NCBI GenBank assembly: GCA_949825045.1 | Contig: OX463824.1 | Span: forward strand, 24,474,501-24,538,500 | DNA length: 64,000 nucleotides | From: Argyresthia goedartella | Lineage: Eukaryota; Arthropoda; Insecta; Lepidoptera; Argyresthiidae | Direction: 5' to 3' | Shown: positions 34,080 through 44,546 of the stretch, piece after piece | How positions within the stretch are numbered: the first letter of the stretch is position 1 | How the letters are laid out: each line of letters starts with the position of its first letter | Notes under the pieces: model-generated | Told to the model about the DNA's origin: nothing | Seen by the model: only the letters and a program-made list of their open reading frames with translations | Database searches by the model: none | Program-made: the position numbers and the translations under genes

Positions 34080-34560
34080 GTATTGAAAAATCCGCGCTAC
34101 CCCAGCTACCTTCGACAGCGCTTTGAGTATCTCTTTTCAGGAGATCGGCTCCGGAGATCTCACACGGTCTCACTCTTGGCCACACCAAGGAACAACACCT
34201 CGGCATATGAGCACGCCTTCAGGTTCCAGGCGGGCGCGGTCCGACTGTGGAACGCACTTCCTTGCAATTTAAAAAACCGGGTAAAAGAGCACTTCCTCTC
34301 TCTTTCATGATAGTAGTTATATGTGTATATGTACAGGTTTATGTATATATTGGTACTTATTTAGTTGTTTGGTATATAAGTATTTTATTTGCCACATTTT
34401 ATAGATATTTAATTTATTTATTCATTATTTATTATAGATAAGTTATTAGATATTTTGCACTATCCACCCTTTCATGGGAAATTTCCCTATCTTGCCTTGA
34501 TTTTCTGGAAGAAATATCTTGTTAGAGATAAGCTCGCCTTTGTACCTATGTTTTCCACAA
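34080..34560 (+). mobile_element. Non-LTR retrotransposon 3' fragment (ORF2 C-terminus and 3' UTR)
   Basis: The frame at 34083-34310 reads NPRYPSYLRQRFEYLF, then RRSHTVSLLATPRNNTSAYE and AVRLWNALPCNLKN, the conserved C-terminal block of many insect LINE RT proteins. The 3' UTR includes GGAAGAAATATCTTGTTAGA and GCTCGCCTTTGTACC, a motif that recurs at 39128 and 47305. It starts right beside the mariner, which may have inserted in it, though no coding match was confirmed on the mariner's left side. Confidence 0.75.
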
Positions 34561-35259
34561 ATGTGATTTGATATATCTTTTCGCAGTAAAGAATTACGAA
34601 TGATTAAATGGACTCTTTGATGAAAACCACCATCTTTTGTTAGCTTTCCCTAGATAGTTGTAAGTAAGTCGTGAAATATTTAGTTGGGACGGTGCCGAGT
34701 TAAAACGGTTTGTGTTCAAGTAGTGTGTTTAAAGAGAAATATGTGTTAGTGTACACACGCAGGTTGGTGAGTAATTAAGCGAGCACAGATAGTTATAACG
34801 AGTCTCGAAATTATCATCTACCTTGAGTTTCAGCGCGGAGTCTGCGGTGTAGACGTACTGCCAGCAGAAACTCGAACCAAAAGCATAGAGTATATATTTA
34901 TTGCACATAACAAAACAAATCAAAAACAAATTCAGAGAAGATATAGAGCTTTGTCTGTCATGTTTTTCCCATAAGGCCTGGCAGAGGCTTAGTAACTTTA
35001 ACCAGTAATTAAATACATACTCCGTTTTGTGTGAATGCTCGCTCATCGCCGAAGCTTTCGAGATATGGCGTATTCAGCGTTTTAAAACGCCTATTTTTGA
35101 CCTACGATATTGTTGTATTTTACGATTAACTATTACTATGACAGTCTTTATCCTTATTGGTGTCTATTGTACCTTTAGGCCCACTACTTCAAACGAAAGT
35201 CAACACTGTTGTTTAAATATCTTTAACAACTCCATAATTTGCAATTTATTCAGAGAATA
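34561..35259. other. Unassigned sequence
   Basis: An open frame at 34729-35046 (-) of 105 codons has no recognised family. No repeat seen. Confidence 0.3.
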
Positions 35260-35603
35260 GACGACCCGGATGGCCGAGTCGGCAGTAACCCTGCCTTCGA
35301 AGCCAAGGGTCCCGGGTTCGAGTCCCGGTGGGGGTATTTGTTTGATGAGAACGGATGTTTCTACCCTAGTCATGGTTGTTTATCTATCTAAGTATAGTAT
35401 CCACGACACAGGGAGACCTAGTGTGGGACTAGTACAACATATGTCTACCATAACCTTTGTTTAAAATAAAGATTTTCATTTTCATTTTCATTTTCATAAA
35501 AGTATGTGTATCGTTGTCTAGTACCTAAGATACAGGGAATCCTAGTTTGGGGCTAGATCAATGTGTGTAAATAGTGTTCAAGGTATTATTATTATTATTA
35601 TTA
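35260..35603 (+). repeat. tRNA-derived SINE (family A) split by a nested SINE tail
   Basis: Head GACGACCCGGATGGCCGAGT (35262 on), B box GGGTTCGAGTCCCGG, body through TTATCTATCTAAGTAT. The body resumes at 35500 with AAGTATGTGTATCG, TACAGGGAATCCTAGTTTGG and ends in an ATT tail. Compared with the unbroken copy at 18350-18605, 35396-35499 is an insertion. Confidence 0.9.
35396..35499 (+). repeat. 5'-truncated SINE 3' end nested in a SINE, with 6-bp target duplication
   Basis: The insert reads AGTATCCACGACACAGGGAG, then CCTAGTGTGGGACTAG, and ends AATAAAGATTTTCATTTTC in a TTTTCA tail. The sequence AAGTAT is present on both sides (35390-35395 and 35500-35505), as expected for LINE-driven insertion. 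Confidence 0.85.
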
Positions 35604-36086
35604 AACGAATAGTATTGAATCGCCTTCGTAGTATTTGCCTAAGTACGTTAACAATCAAAACAGTTCTCAAGAAAGTTAATGCTACGATATTTTTGCTATT
35701 TTTGCAGACCCTACGCAGTGCAAGCAATTTAGCTGAAGCCCCAAGCGAACACACGTATTAGGTGCTCGAAAACATATTCTAAAACATCTAAAATAGACTA
35801 AGTACTTACACCACTATAATATTCACTAGAATTCTCTCTCAAATTAGTAAGATGAGAAATACGGACGAATACTGTGGATGAAAAAATACGTGATATTAAA
35901 GTTTTTAATATTTCTACAGAGGGGCGTAGACCTTTTCTCCTATACATCTCCTATGCATTTTAGTAACCTTACCCCATAGTCTAACCTCAAAACAGCCGTC
36001 AAATCCTATACATTTTTGTTTTTAAACGTTGAAGAGAAGTTTTTTTTTTGTGGTAAGACCCTGAGATTTTACTGAATGTCTAAGGT
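35604..36086. other. Unassigned sequence
   Basis: The part around 35960-36060 (CGTCAAATCCTATACATTTT and TTTTTGTGGTAAGACCCTGA) resembles 62620-62700, a low-copy repeat of unknown type. Confidence 0.35.
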
Positions 36087-36279
36087 CAGCAAAAATATTT
36101 TTTATGTTTTAAATATTTTATGTGTACTCAAGTTAATGTTTTAAGTATTTTTTTGTTGTTCGTGCATGTTCAACGAAGGACAAAGGTAGCTTCGCTTCGC
36201 TCACCTTCTTTACCATTTGCCTAAGCAATCGTAGCATTTTGCCCTGATATTTGCGGTGCAAATCAGTGTTTTTGATGTG
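36087..36279. repeat. MITE family E copy, left end lost
   Basis: Shares TTTTAAGTATTTTTTTGTTG, GTTCAACGAAGGACAAAG, TTTGCCCTGATATTTGCGG and TTGATGTGCAGTTTAATATT with 40834-41047 and 42399-42551. The left terminal repeat is not recognisable here. A small insertion (GCTTCGCTTCGCTCACC) distinguishes it. Confidence 0.65.
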
Positions 36280-36639
36280 CAGTTTAATATTTCCCATAAG
36301 TAATTAATACAAATAAAAAATGTAAAACAACCCCGACACATTAATGAAACCTTACACCTAAATATAATGCAAAAAACCGCGTCGAAAATGGCTAAATAGC
36401 TTATGTGAAGCCCTCAAGCATCAACCATCCTGGCTGCTGCAGAGCCTGGTGGTCAATAATAACCGTAACACATATCTACAAACTTGCTCTGAAATTATAG
36501 TAAATACGAACATCCGCATCGAAATCAGTCTAGTGGTTTTCCTGAAAAATGGTAACATACTTACATACACATACACAAACAACTACTAACCCCAAACGCA
36601 TCCTCCGTTCCCTTCCATCAATCGTGGAAATCGTGGCTA
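36280..36639. other. Unassigned sequence
   Basis: 36500-36590 (ATCGAAATCAGTCTAGTGGT, then TAACATACTTACATACACAT) resembles the dispersed repeat at 54806. No gene. Confidence 0.35.
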
Positions 36640-38250
36640 TTTTTTTTAATAGCCTAAATGGTGTCCCAATGCTGGGCAAAGGCCTCACCGGTTCGAGCCC
36701 ACACATCTCTATCTGAAGCGTTATCTGTCCATCCTGGAAGGAACCTATCCAGGTCATCCTTCCATCTCCTTCTGGGCCTGCCCCTACGTCGGAATCCGTC
36801 TGTAGGCATCCATTCAGTGGCTGATTTCGCCCATTTGTCCGGATGCATTCGACAGATAAGTCCAGCCTAGTTCCATTTCAGTTTGGCGGTCTGCGTGCCC
36901 ACGTCAACAATGCCAGTTTTGGAGCGTAGTATAGTGTTCCTAACGCGGTCTATACGTTTAACACCTAGAATACTGCGCTCCATTGCTCGCTGGCAAACCT
37001 TGAGTTTGGACTTCTGAAGTCGGTCAGCGACCACGTTTGTGCGCCGTAGGTTAGGATGGGCAGGATGCACATATCGTTTGCGCTTCAGGGTCAATGGTAG
37101 GTTCATTAGCTCCTTCATGGACCAGAAGTTCTTCCAGGCGTTCGAAACACGTCTTTCGATTTCTTTGTCCTGCCTGTTTTCGAAGGAAACTGTCTGGCCC
37201 AAGTAGATGTACTCGTCGACATATTGTATGTCCTGCCCATCGACCACTACCTTACGTTTTGCGCCGTTGGTCATGAGTTGGTTTTTTGACCGATTCATCT
37301 TCAGTCCAACCTCAAGGCTCGCAATGCTCAGTTCTTGGAGCATTAGTTGAAGTTCCGACGAGGTTGGCGCAAACAAAACAATATCGTCGGCAAAACGAAG
37401 GTTATGTAGCCTTCTATCACCGACGACAATGCCTCTGCTGCGCCACGCGACCGCCAACTTTTTAAAACTTCTTCGAGGGTACTGGTGAATAGTTTAGGAG
37501 ATAGAGGGTCTCCCTGTTTCACCCCTCTCTCTATCGTGAATGATGGACCTGGGTGTTGTGATTTAATATTTGCCGTGCTATTGTTGTATATTGCCTGAAT
37601 TATACTAATATATGTGGGATCAACATTTTGATTACGAAGTGCGGTAAATATTGACGAATGTGTGATACTGTCGAAAGCTTTTGAGTAATCAACAAACGCA
37701 AGTAGAGAGGCTTGTTGAACTCATTGTATTTTTCTATTATCTGATTTAGTGTGTGCAGGTGGTCCATAGTAGAGAGTCCGGGGCGGAAACCTGCCTGTTC
37801 AGGCGGTTGGTAGGAATCTAATTGTCCGGAAATACGGTTTTCTATTGTTTTTATGAATAGGTTGTAGACATGTGAAACTAGACTGATAGGGTGGTAGTTC
37901 CTAATATCCGACCTGTCGCCCTTTTTGTGCAGAAGAATTATATTTGAATGACAAAATGTTTGAGGGAGTTTTCCGGTGTACAGTATGGAGTTACAGAGGT
38001 TGGCGAGGTGGGGTAGTAAAACGAGTTCGCCCGCTTTCAGTGCTTCCGTCGTGATCCCATCCTCTCCAGGGCTTCTGTCGTAGTTCATGCTCTGGAGAGC
38101 ACGATGCACCTCAAAGCCGTTTATAGGGAGAATGGTATCTGGAGTAGGACGGAGATAGTCGGCACAGGAAGTGGGTTCCGGTTTAGAAGAGTCGGAATAT
38201 AAGTTTTTGTAGAAGCTCGTACATATATTCATGACGATGTGATCCAAGTT
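36640..38250 (-). mobile_element. RTE-clade non-LTR retrotransposon fragment
   Basis: The minus strand carries most of the RT and the C-terminus, ending near 36654 (CAQHWDTI) with almost no 3' UTR, as is usual for RTE elements. The endonuclease is absent: the copy is 5'-truncated at about 38250. Confidence 0.9.
36654..38247 (-). pseudogene. RTE-type reverse transcriptase, 5'-truncated and frameshifted
   Basis: From 38247 the frame reads NYDRSPGEDGITTEALKAG, IILLHKKGDRSDIRNY, PISLVSHVYNLF and QAGFRPGLSTMDHL (RT boxes 1-3). A frameshift near 37705 turns the expected VDYSKAFD into another frame. After a ~200-bp out-of-frame stretch, 37457-36867 reads NLRFADDIVLFAP (catalytic box), DEYIYLGQTVS, WSMKELMN and AMERSILGVKRIDRVRN. 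The last frame (36848-36654) has HPDKWAKSATEW and GRPRRRWKDDLD, the C-terminal signature of RTE elements. A stop or frame change separates KLKWN from this tail. Confidence 0.9.
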
Positions 38251-38259
38251 TTACTATGG

Positions 38260-38690
38260 CTGGATCCGTATACATTCGGTTTAACCAAATTTCGGAACCT
38301 CGGCATTCGGCCGAAATTCGGATTCATTGCGAACATTCGGCGCAAAAAAAAGCAAAATACTCACATGTATTTGGACTGAAATCAATAAAATAGAAATCAT
38401 ACTTATCATAATAATCGTAAAATAAAATTAGGCCTATAATCATTGTCATTTATTTTGTAATTAAATAAGTTATAAATTTTTGCCCAAACAAAACAAAATA
38501 AACTTGATATTTTAAATGCCTAACTACTGCGTAATTTAAATGCGTATAAATGACAAAAGACGCACTAATAGTTCGGGGGGTGCATCTTGATAATTCAACT
38601 TCGGCCGAACTTCGGTCGAACTTTTTATTTTAGCCCAATGTTCGACTGTTCGACCCGAAGTTCGTATTCGGTTAAAAACATTCGGCCCAT
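38260..38690. repeat. TTCGG-rich terminal-inverted element, probable non-autonomous DNA transposon
   Basis: Both ends are rich in TTCGG/CCGAA blocks: left ACATTCGGTTTAACC with CATTCGGCCGAAATTCGG, right CGACCCGAAGTTCGTATTCG with ACATTCGGCCC. The ends are imperfect inverted copies of one another and resemble the interiors of hAT-like TTCGGC elements (compare 53462-55013). The middle (38345-38570) is AT-rich filler. It lies directly against the truncated RTE. Confidence 0.55.
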
Positions 38691-40075
38691 GTCTACAAAT
38701 AACCATACTGGATGAACTAAAATAACACACCAGAGCAGCTGGAAGTCGAATATTATACAAAGAAACACAATCTTCATAGCTTTAAACACACTAGTAAAAC
38801 TGCTCCAACTATAAAACAATACTCCCATCGCATTCTTCCCCTTACAAAGGCTCGTCCACTATTTAATTACAGTGCATCTATTCAAACAGTTTCCTTTGTC
38901 TCGTCAGGACAGCCGCCATTGGTTGGTTTTACTATTGTCTTAAGTATATGGCAAAGACTTGTGTATAGAGCCTACTATTATGTAGTCAGTATATCAGATG
39001 TATATATCAGATACCTACAGATAAACAAGGAGTTATTTGCAAATGCAAAACGAACTATCGTACATTATGATGATAAGATAATGTAAAGATAAATGATAAT
39101 CTTGTTGCTAGCAGATAGACCTGGGTTTGCTGGAAGAAATATCTTTTAAGACCTAAGTTTTGCGCCTTTGCGCAAGGGTTCATGTATTCTTAATTATTAT
39201 TTACCGTGAAATAATAGTACATTATGATACAAGTATGATAGTTGGTTACCAGCCATGAGGTGGAATTTTTGCGTGAGCCGACAAGCGAGCGCGGTAAGGT
39301 AGCCGAACCGACTGATCAATGCACACGAGTTTCATACGACATTTTTGTTGTGTGTACAAGAGTGTTGACACTTGCGAGGAAAAAACAGACTTGTATTGAT
39401 AACAACGACATAACGAAAACTTTAACAGATATTTATGGAAAATGTAGCTCTGGCTTTATTTTTCCGAGCACCGCACTAAATAAAGGTAATGGCAAAACCG
39501 CGAAACAACCTACAAAATAATATTTTAAATATGCAAATTAAGGTAAGGTACCTATATATAGGGAAAAATTGATTTGAAACATATATAGTTAAATTAAGAA
39601 AAGAAAAAGACACTAGTGCAATAATAATGTAAATGAAAAATCTTTAGTTCGTTATAAAATATTACGTTAATCTAAATGCGTTGTCATAAAGAGTCACTTT
39701 GCAAATAATACTTAAGTACAGAAACTTAAGATATTGTTAAAATAATAATAATACATAATTGTATAAGATACACATTTAAGACGGAAACGCTGTTACATAC
39801 CATACCATACAATACAGGTCTTCCTAGTCTATGGATCAACAAGACCACTTAAAGCGATATAACTTAGATTACAACTTAAATAAGAAATATAAATGTAATT
39901 TATTTATGGTAAATAAACATTCATTCATTCATTCACTTTACAAGCAAGTGTGTTTAAAAGTATATTGATATTGATATGCTTGCCTTTGAACATCATATCT
40001 TCTCTGTATTTTTCTGTGATTTGTTTCGTTATGTGCAATGATTAAATAATAATAATAATAATAAAAATAAATGTA
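38691..40075. other. Unassigned block with two LINE-tail-like segments
   Basis: 39124-39190 carries GCTGGAAGAAATATCTTTTA and TTTGCGCCTTTGCGCAAGG, like the LINE 3' UTR motif at 34505 and 47305. 39830-39938 carries TTTATGGTAAATAAACATTC and a CATT repeat, like a LINE terminal tail. A 92-codon open frame at 39242-39520 (+) starts from a non-ATG codon and has no family. Confidence 0.35.
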
Positions 40076-40315
40076 GTACATTTATGCCCCCACCGAAGGG
40101 CACGGGCCTTTACCCGGATATGAGTAAGATTGAGCCATACTCCACCGCGCTGTCTCAGTGCGGGTTGATGTAGGGGTGTCGGTCTGACTGTCAGAAATTT
40201 TCAAGCTGCCCTATTAGCGCCTTTGACACAGCTTTATGACTACTATCACCGAATAGCGCCAGTTGCCAGGACCTACAGTTTTACGTCTCATCTGAAACAA
40301 GGAAGCGCCCGAGAC
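40076..40315 (-). repeat. SINE family D, head-less minus copy
   Basis: Shares GAAGGGCACGGGCCTTTACC, GAGCCATACTCCACCGCGCT and the GGACCTACAGTTTTACGTCT body with 7418-7705. The tRNA-like head expected after 40315 is missing. The internal ~50 bp (GGTGTCGGTCTGACTGTCAG) is not in the other copies. Confidence 0.75.
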
Positions 40316-40833
40316 AAATATGCACGATATATAGGAAATGGTCGTTTTGAGAAACGCGTCAACATTATCAAAATACATAAAATTCGAAAATTGATAATGG
40401 TGACAATATATCCTAGTCGATGTGTGACTAGATATGTGTATGTTTTATGAGTAGATAGGTAATAGTATCATTCAGAGGCAAAACAATAGAATATTGTAAT
40501 ATGAAGATAGTGAGAGAATAATTGTGATATGTAGAGGTATACCAGACGGGAAGCATCTATCTAAATACATATATAAAACTAAGTCGTATTATTTACACCA
40601 CTTAATACTCAAAAACCGGCCGATTTTATTTGATGGACTTGACTCCTTTCCGGATAGCAGAATAAATATTAAAATATGGAAAAAAATACGGAAATAAAAT
40701 AATGCAGAAAACTATTTTCAAAATAAATTAGGGTTGAAACTCCGCCATTATTGACGGTTAGGAAGTTCCCAGAGTCGGCTAATAGGTAATACATGTTAAG
40801 TTATGCTGTAGTAAACACAGGTACATTTATTCG
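40316..40833. other. Unassigned sequence
   Basis: AT-rich, no gene or repeat seen. Confidence 0.3.
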
Positions 40834-41047
40834 CACATCAAAAATACTGATTTTCACAGCAAAAAAGGATCAGCAAAAACACTTTTTATGTTTTAAGTAT
40901 TTTCGTTGTTCTTACATGTTGAACCTAATACGAAGGATAAAGTTACCCTTACTTAATTACCCTTCATCTAAGCTACCGCAGTATTTTTCCCTGATATTTT
41001 CTGTGAAAATCAGTATGTTTGCTGTGCAAATCAGTATTATTGATGTT
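40834..41047. repeat. MITE family E, best copy, ~30-bp terminal inverted repeats
   Basis: Left end CACATCAAAAATACTGATTT continues TTCACAGCAAA; the right end is its imperfect reverse complement (TTTGCTGTGCAAATCAGTAT then TATTGATGTT). The interior matches 42399-42551 and 36087-36279. No coding capacity; typical of a non-autonomous DNA transposon. A target duplication was not established. Confidence 0.8.
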
Positions 41048-41584
41048 CAGTTTAATATTTCCCTTTAATTTTTACCATGTCTTAACCGAAACTGGAAAGG
41101 AATTTATTATGCGAATTTAAAATGACTTTAAAATCTTATGACTTTAGACTATTTACATATTAAATTATGTTTTAGTTACTTTCATAGTGTCATGTTCTAT
41201 AGTTGTGGAGGAAAACAGTGGATATTGAAACTTTTTTATATAACAGAAAGGATCTATACGACTGCTTTATAATTTAAAGCGCACAGAAATTAACATACTG
41301 GCTGTAGCAAGTCAATTTAATTTCGAAAATATTTAAGCAAAATTCTCTAAATTTAGCGATAGCTATAATATTAACAAAAGAAATAATCACAGAAATAGTT
41401 GCGACCTGGTTTACACTCGCGAAAGTTAGCAATTATTTCAAGGGTCAGCGCAGCGGTCTACTACAAGATACCTCTATAGATTTTAAAATTTCCATTTGAG
41501 CAAAACCCTGAAAAACGACTTTGTCTAAAAAGGGAATATTCCTTCACACACTTTATAAAACAACCGAGCCGGAATGGAGCGAGG
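41048..41584. other. Unassigned AT-rich sequence
   Basis: No gene. A GGAATGGAGCGAGGCGACCG motif at 41572-41592 resembles the purine-rich block at 25500 and 49380. Confidence 0.3.
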
Positions 41585-42140
41585 CGACCGATGTCGTTCA
41601 GTATAAAGTGAACATTTACTAAATTTGATGAACTTGTAGTAAATTTGATGAAAATTTACTAAATTTGATGAATATGTAGTCAATTTGGGATGAAAATGTA
41701 TTTTATTTGATGGAACTTGAAACTTGATGTAAGACGAAGAAGGTGTGCTCGCATGTGGCTTGTGTAGCCAATCTTCCTTGTGAAGATCCTCGCGCATTGC
41801 GGGCATGTGAGTACACCATTAGTATAGTAACACTGAGTTAGCGCAGGTGGCCGGGCTTTTAACTCATCGCGCTTTGTGTCGAGCTCATGTCAAAGTCACG
41901 GAATTTGTTTTTAACCAAAGCTCTCCACTCGGTCTGAGGGCGGCTTGCTTCTCCCACTGGGAAGACTCTATGCCACACCTCTTCATGTGCCGCTTCAGCA
42001 CATCTTTGTATCTGAGGAGTAGAAGATATGCTTCGCGACCCTCTGCTCTGCCATCCTTGTCACGTGTCCGCACCCGAAGCTGTCGCCGCATGAGCAAGGC
42101 CTCAAGGCCACCCACATAAGCACGTTGCAGCACTTCAGAA
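41585..42140 (-). mobile_element. 3' fragment of the zinc-finger-tailed non-LTR family (same family as 56165-61800)
   Basis: Minus-strand coding for the last ~130 residues of the polyprotein, then a 3' UTR ending in near-repeats of TAAATTTGATGAA (41640-41700). Confidence 0.85.
41738..42133 (-). pseudogene. Non-LTR retrotransposon C-terminus with C2H2 finger
   Basis: 42133-41885 reads QRAYVGGLEALLMRRQLRV, LLLRYKDVLKRHMKRCGI and SSQWEKQAALRP, matching [18 protein letters not shown] of the 56-57 kb element. After a frame change, 41860-41738 reads [18 protein letters not shown] then SHMRAH: a C-x2-C ... H-x3-H zinc finger. Such fingers at the end of LINE proteins are thought to bind the element RNA or target DNA. 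The finger itself is intact. Frameshifts occur near 41885 and upstream. Confidence 0.85.
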
Positions 42141-42398
42141 TAACCAGTGACGAACGAATATTTATTAAGTGTTTCTTTCGATGATAATATATGAGTTTAA
42201 ATAAAAAGCTGATAATATTGAAGTTTCATTTTGTCGCGTACCTTTTCGGTAACTGTCGATATCGTAAAATGACCATTCAACTTATCATGGTTAGTATATG
42301 CAGGGTTATGTTTTGTGAAGTTGCGCCCAACTCAGGGGTGGTTATTAACACGACACTCATGCATAAAAATGTATTTATTTTTGGCTAATTTTTAATCA
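42141..42398. other. Unassigned sequence
   Basis: Short spacer without recognised content. Confidence 0.25.
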
Positions 42399-42551
42399 CA
42401 CATCAAAACAACTGATTTTCACAGCAAAAAACACTTTTATATTTTAAGTATTTTTTGTTGTTCTTACATGTTCAACCTTACCCTTCACCTAAGCTACCGC
42501 AGTATTTTGCCCTGATATTTGCTGAAAAAAATCAGTTTATTTGGTGTGCAG
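42399..42551. repeat. MITE family E, copy 3
   Basis: Left CACATCAAAACAACTGATTT, interior TTTTTGTTGTTCTTACATGT and AAGCTACCGCAGTATTTTGC, right ATCAGTTTATTTGGTGTGCA. It has the same orientation as 40834-41047 but is 60 bp shorter. Confidence 0.75.
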
Positions 42552-42769
42552 TTTAATATTTCCCTTCTTTTATCATCAATTATTTAAACTATGGCCTTTC
42601 TATAGCTTGCTACTCCGCTCCTAATATCGGACACTCGTGGACTGGCCGGGCGTGTTGCAATTATTTCAGGACAGAAAAATGACTACGGAAATTTGTGAAT
42701 TAAAATTATGTGAGGGATTTTTTTTACATTTTTTTAGTTATCCTAAAACTTATCATAAATTTTATAAAC

Positions 42770-42941
42770 ATTTATATACAGGCACATACATTGCTTCTGG
42801 CCCCACCCTAGGATACCCTGTGTCGTGGGAACCAGAAACAGCGACAACACACTCATATAGATATTTTGTTTTTTATCCCCAGCCGGGGATTGAACCCGGG
42901 CCCTCTCGCGTGGTAGGCAGAGCCACCATGCTCTGCCTACC
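42770..42941 (-). repeat. tRNA-derived SINE (family B) with rearranged head
   Basis: Minus-strand body and B box (GGGTTCAATCCCCGG) match 15177 and 47034. The head beyond the anticodon arm is replaced by an inverted copy: GGTAGGCAGAGC (42912-42923), 6-bp spacer, exact reverse complement (42930-42941). The copy at 47034-47228 shows the ancestral order. Confidence 0.85.
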
Positions 42942-42959
42942 TAAATCAAAAAGTCTTTG

Positions 42960-44262
42960 ATCATCGAATAATTATTTTACAAATATATGATAGTATTCTC
43001 CGATAAGTTTATTTTTTTTACCTTATTTTCCATTTCAAAGTACACAAACATTTCTAGCAAAAAAAAAACTTCGTCAGATGAGCTCGACATTTAAATGCTC
43101 AGGAGCCGGCCAATGCCTGAGCCCGCTTCCTTTGTGCAGCTGTTACCAGCACCGACAGCAGCGCTGGTAACTCGGCGCTGGCAGCTTTCTTTCTGTACAA
43201 GCACTTTGTCTACGGCGCAAACCAGAATAGCCCGAGCAAAAAGCGGCTAAATTGACACAAGAAACGGTTATCGCTGCTTTTGGCGACGGCTCGCGAAACT
43301 TTTCCAATTATGGTCACCGTCGCTGTCAAGTGACCCCGTCTGCCCGACTGTACCCGTATACCCGCTGCGACTGCGGTACAGTCGCACAAAGAAGTTTTAA
43401 TTGCTTGCCTTCGGTGGTACTGATCAACTTGTCTGCCGCACTATTTGCGGGGCGCAATTCAAAGGAAATCGTCTGAAAGTACCCGCGCGTGGGTGTCTCG
43501 GTGGACGGACTCCTCGGCTGTGCCTACTTGTGGGGGTGATTCGAAATGAAATTGTGTTTTTTGAAAGACGGTGAAATTTCCGATTGAAGTATCTGTCATG
43601 ATGGAAGATGGAGTAATGAATAAACATGGACGCAACCACGCTACGCTATATTTTTGTTTGCTGACATTTTCATTAGGATTTGTTCATTTGGTGTATAAAA
43701 AACAGAATGTAAGGTAGTCGTACTAAACATAACCATTTACAGGCAAATACAAGTTTTTAACCACATGTGAAATTACTTTACTTTACACTTTATTGCACAC
43801 AGTAGCTGTTCATATGGTTAAAAACTGTTATTATGACACCAATATTTCTATAAAACAACATCATTAAATGATCTCGTAAGGCGGAGGTTTTTATCCACTT
43901 TTTGTCGTTTGCTCCCTTTGAAAAAGTAAAAAATATTAAGCTGAATTTTACTTTTATAAATTGCCGTTTCGCAGTTAATGCCTTTCACAACGAAGTTCCT
44001 AATATCCTCTTAAAATTTTACTACAGCCGTCTCAACGCTGCAGAATATGAGATTGCAGTTTCTATTCCAACTAACAGTGAGTTTTTAACTAATCTAATCA
44101 AGCCAGCTCCCTTTGCACCCTCCACCTACACAACTTTAAGGGTCGGCGAAATTACATTTTCTCAAACTTATAGCTAGGTAAACAGGGGCGGCCACCCTAC
44201 ACTATTCGCCGGGAGTATTTGCAGTTCCAACTGAAATCAGCTTCGGTCTCCGCCGCCCCCTT
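42960..44262. other. Mostly unique sequence, GC-richer at 43080-43640
   Basis: 43080-43640 is richer in CpG than its surroundings and holds a 74-codon open frame (43252-43476, +) with no family. It has no repeats seen elsewhere in the window, so it could be host sequence (promoter or exon), but no splice or protein signal proves it. TTTATTGCACACAG at 43788-43803 resembles a minus-strand LINE 3' end. A 91-codon ORF (43902-44177) has no family. Confidence 0.35.
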
Positions 44263-44277
44263 CCCCCCCCCCCCCCC
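44263..44277. repeat. Run of 15 C
   Basis: A homopolymer within a C-rich stretch (44250-44277). Its length is likely to vary or be misassembled. Confidence 0.9.
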
Positions 44278-44546
44278 TTTCGACCCTGTCGTGAATAAAA
44301 TTACCAAATCCCTGGACAGATACCCAGACGTTGGCAATGTGCTTCGCTTATGAACGGTACGCTTTAGTGTCTTTTAATGAATTTATATTATTATTTAGTT
44401 TTGTTGGAATCCATTTTGAAGTTTTCGGAGTTTGGGGGACATGTGTTTTCCATTTCGGGGGGCTGGGAGTCGCTGCCGGGTGTAAGCGCGTTGTATATTC
44501 ATGGTGCAGCAACAAAGAACAGTTTTATTTTTCTAAATACATAATA

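Noticed and set aside
41885..42119. Plus-strand Arg/Ser-rich ORF (41847-42119)
   Set aside because: It is the antisense shadow of the LINE C-terminus, whose motifs are clear on the minus strand.
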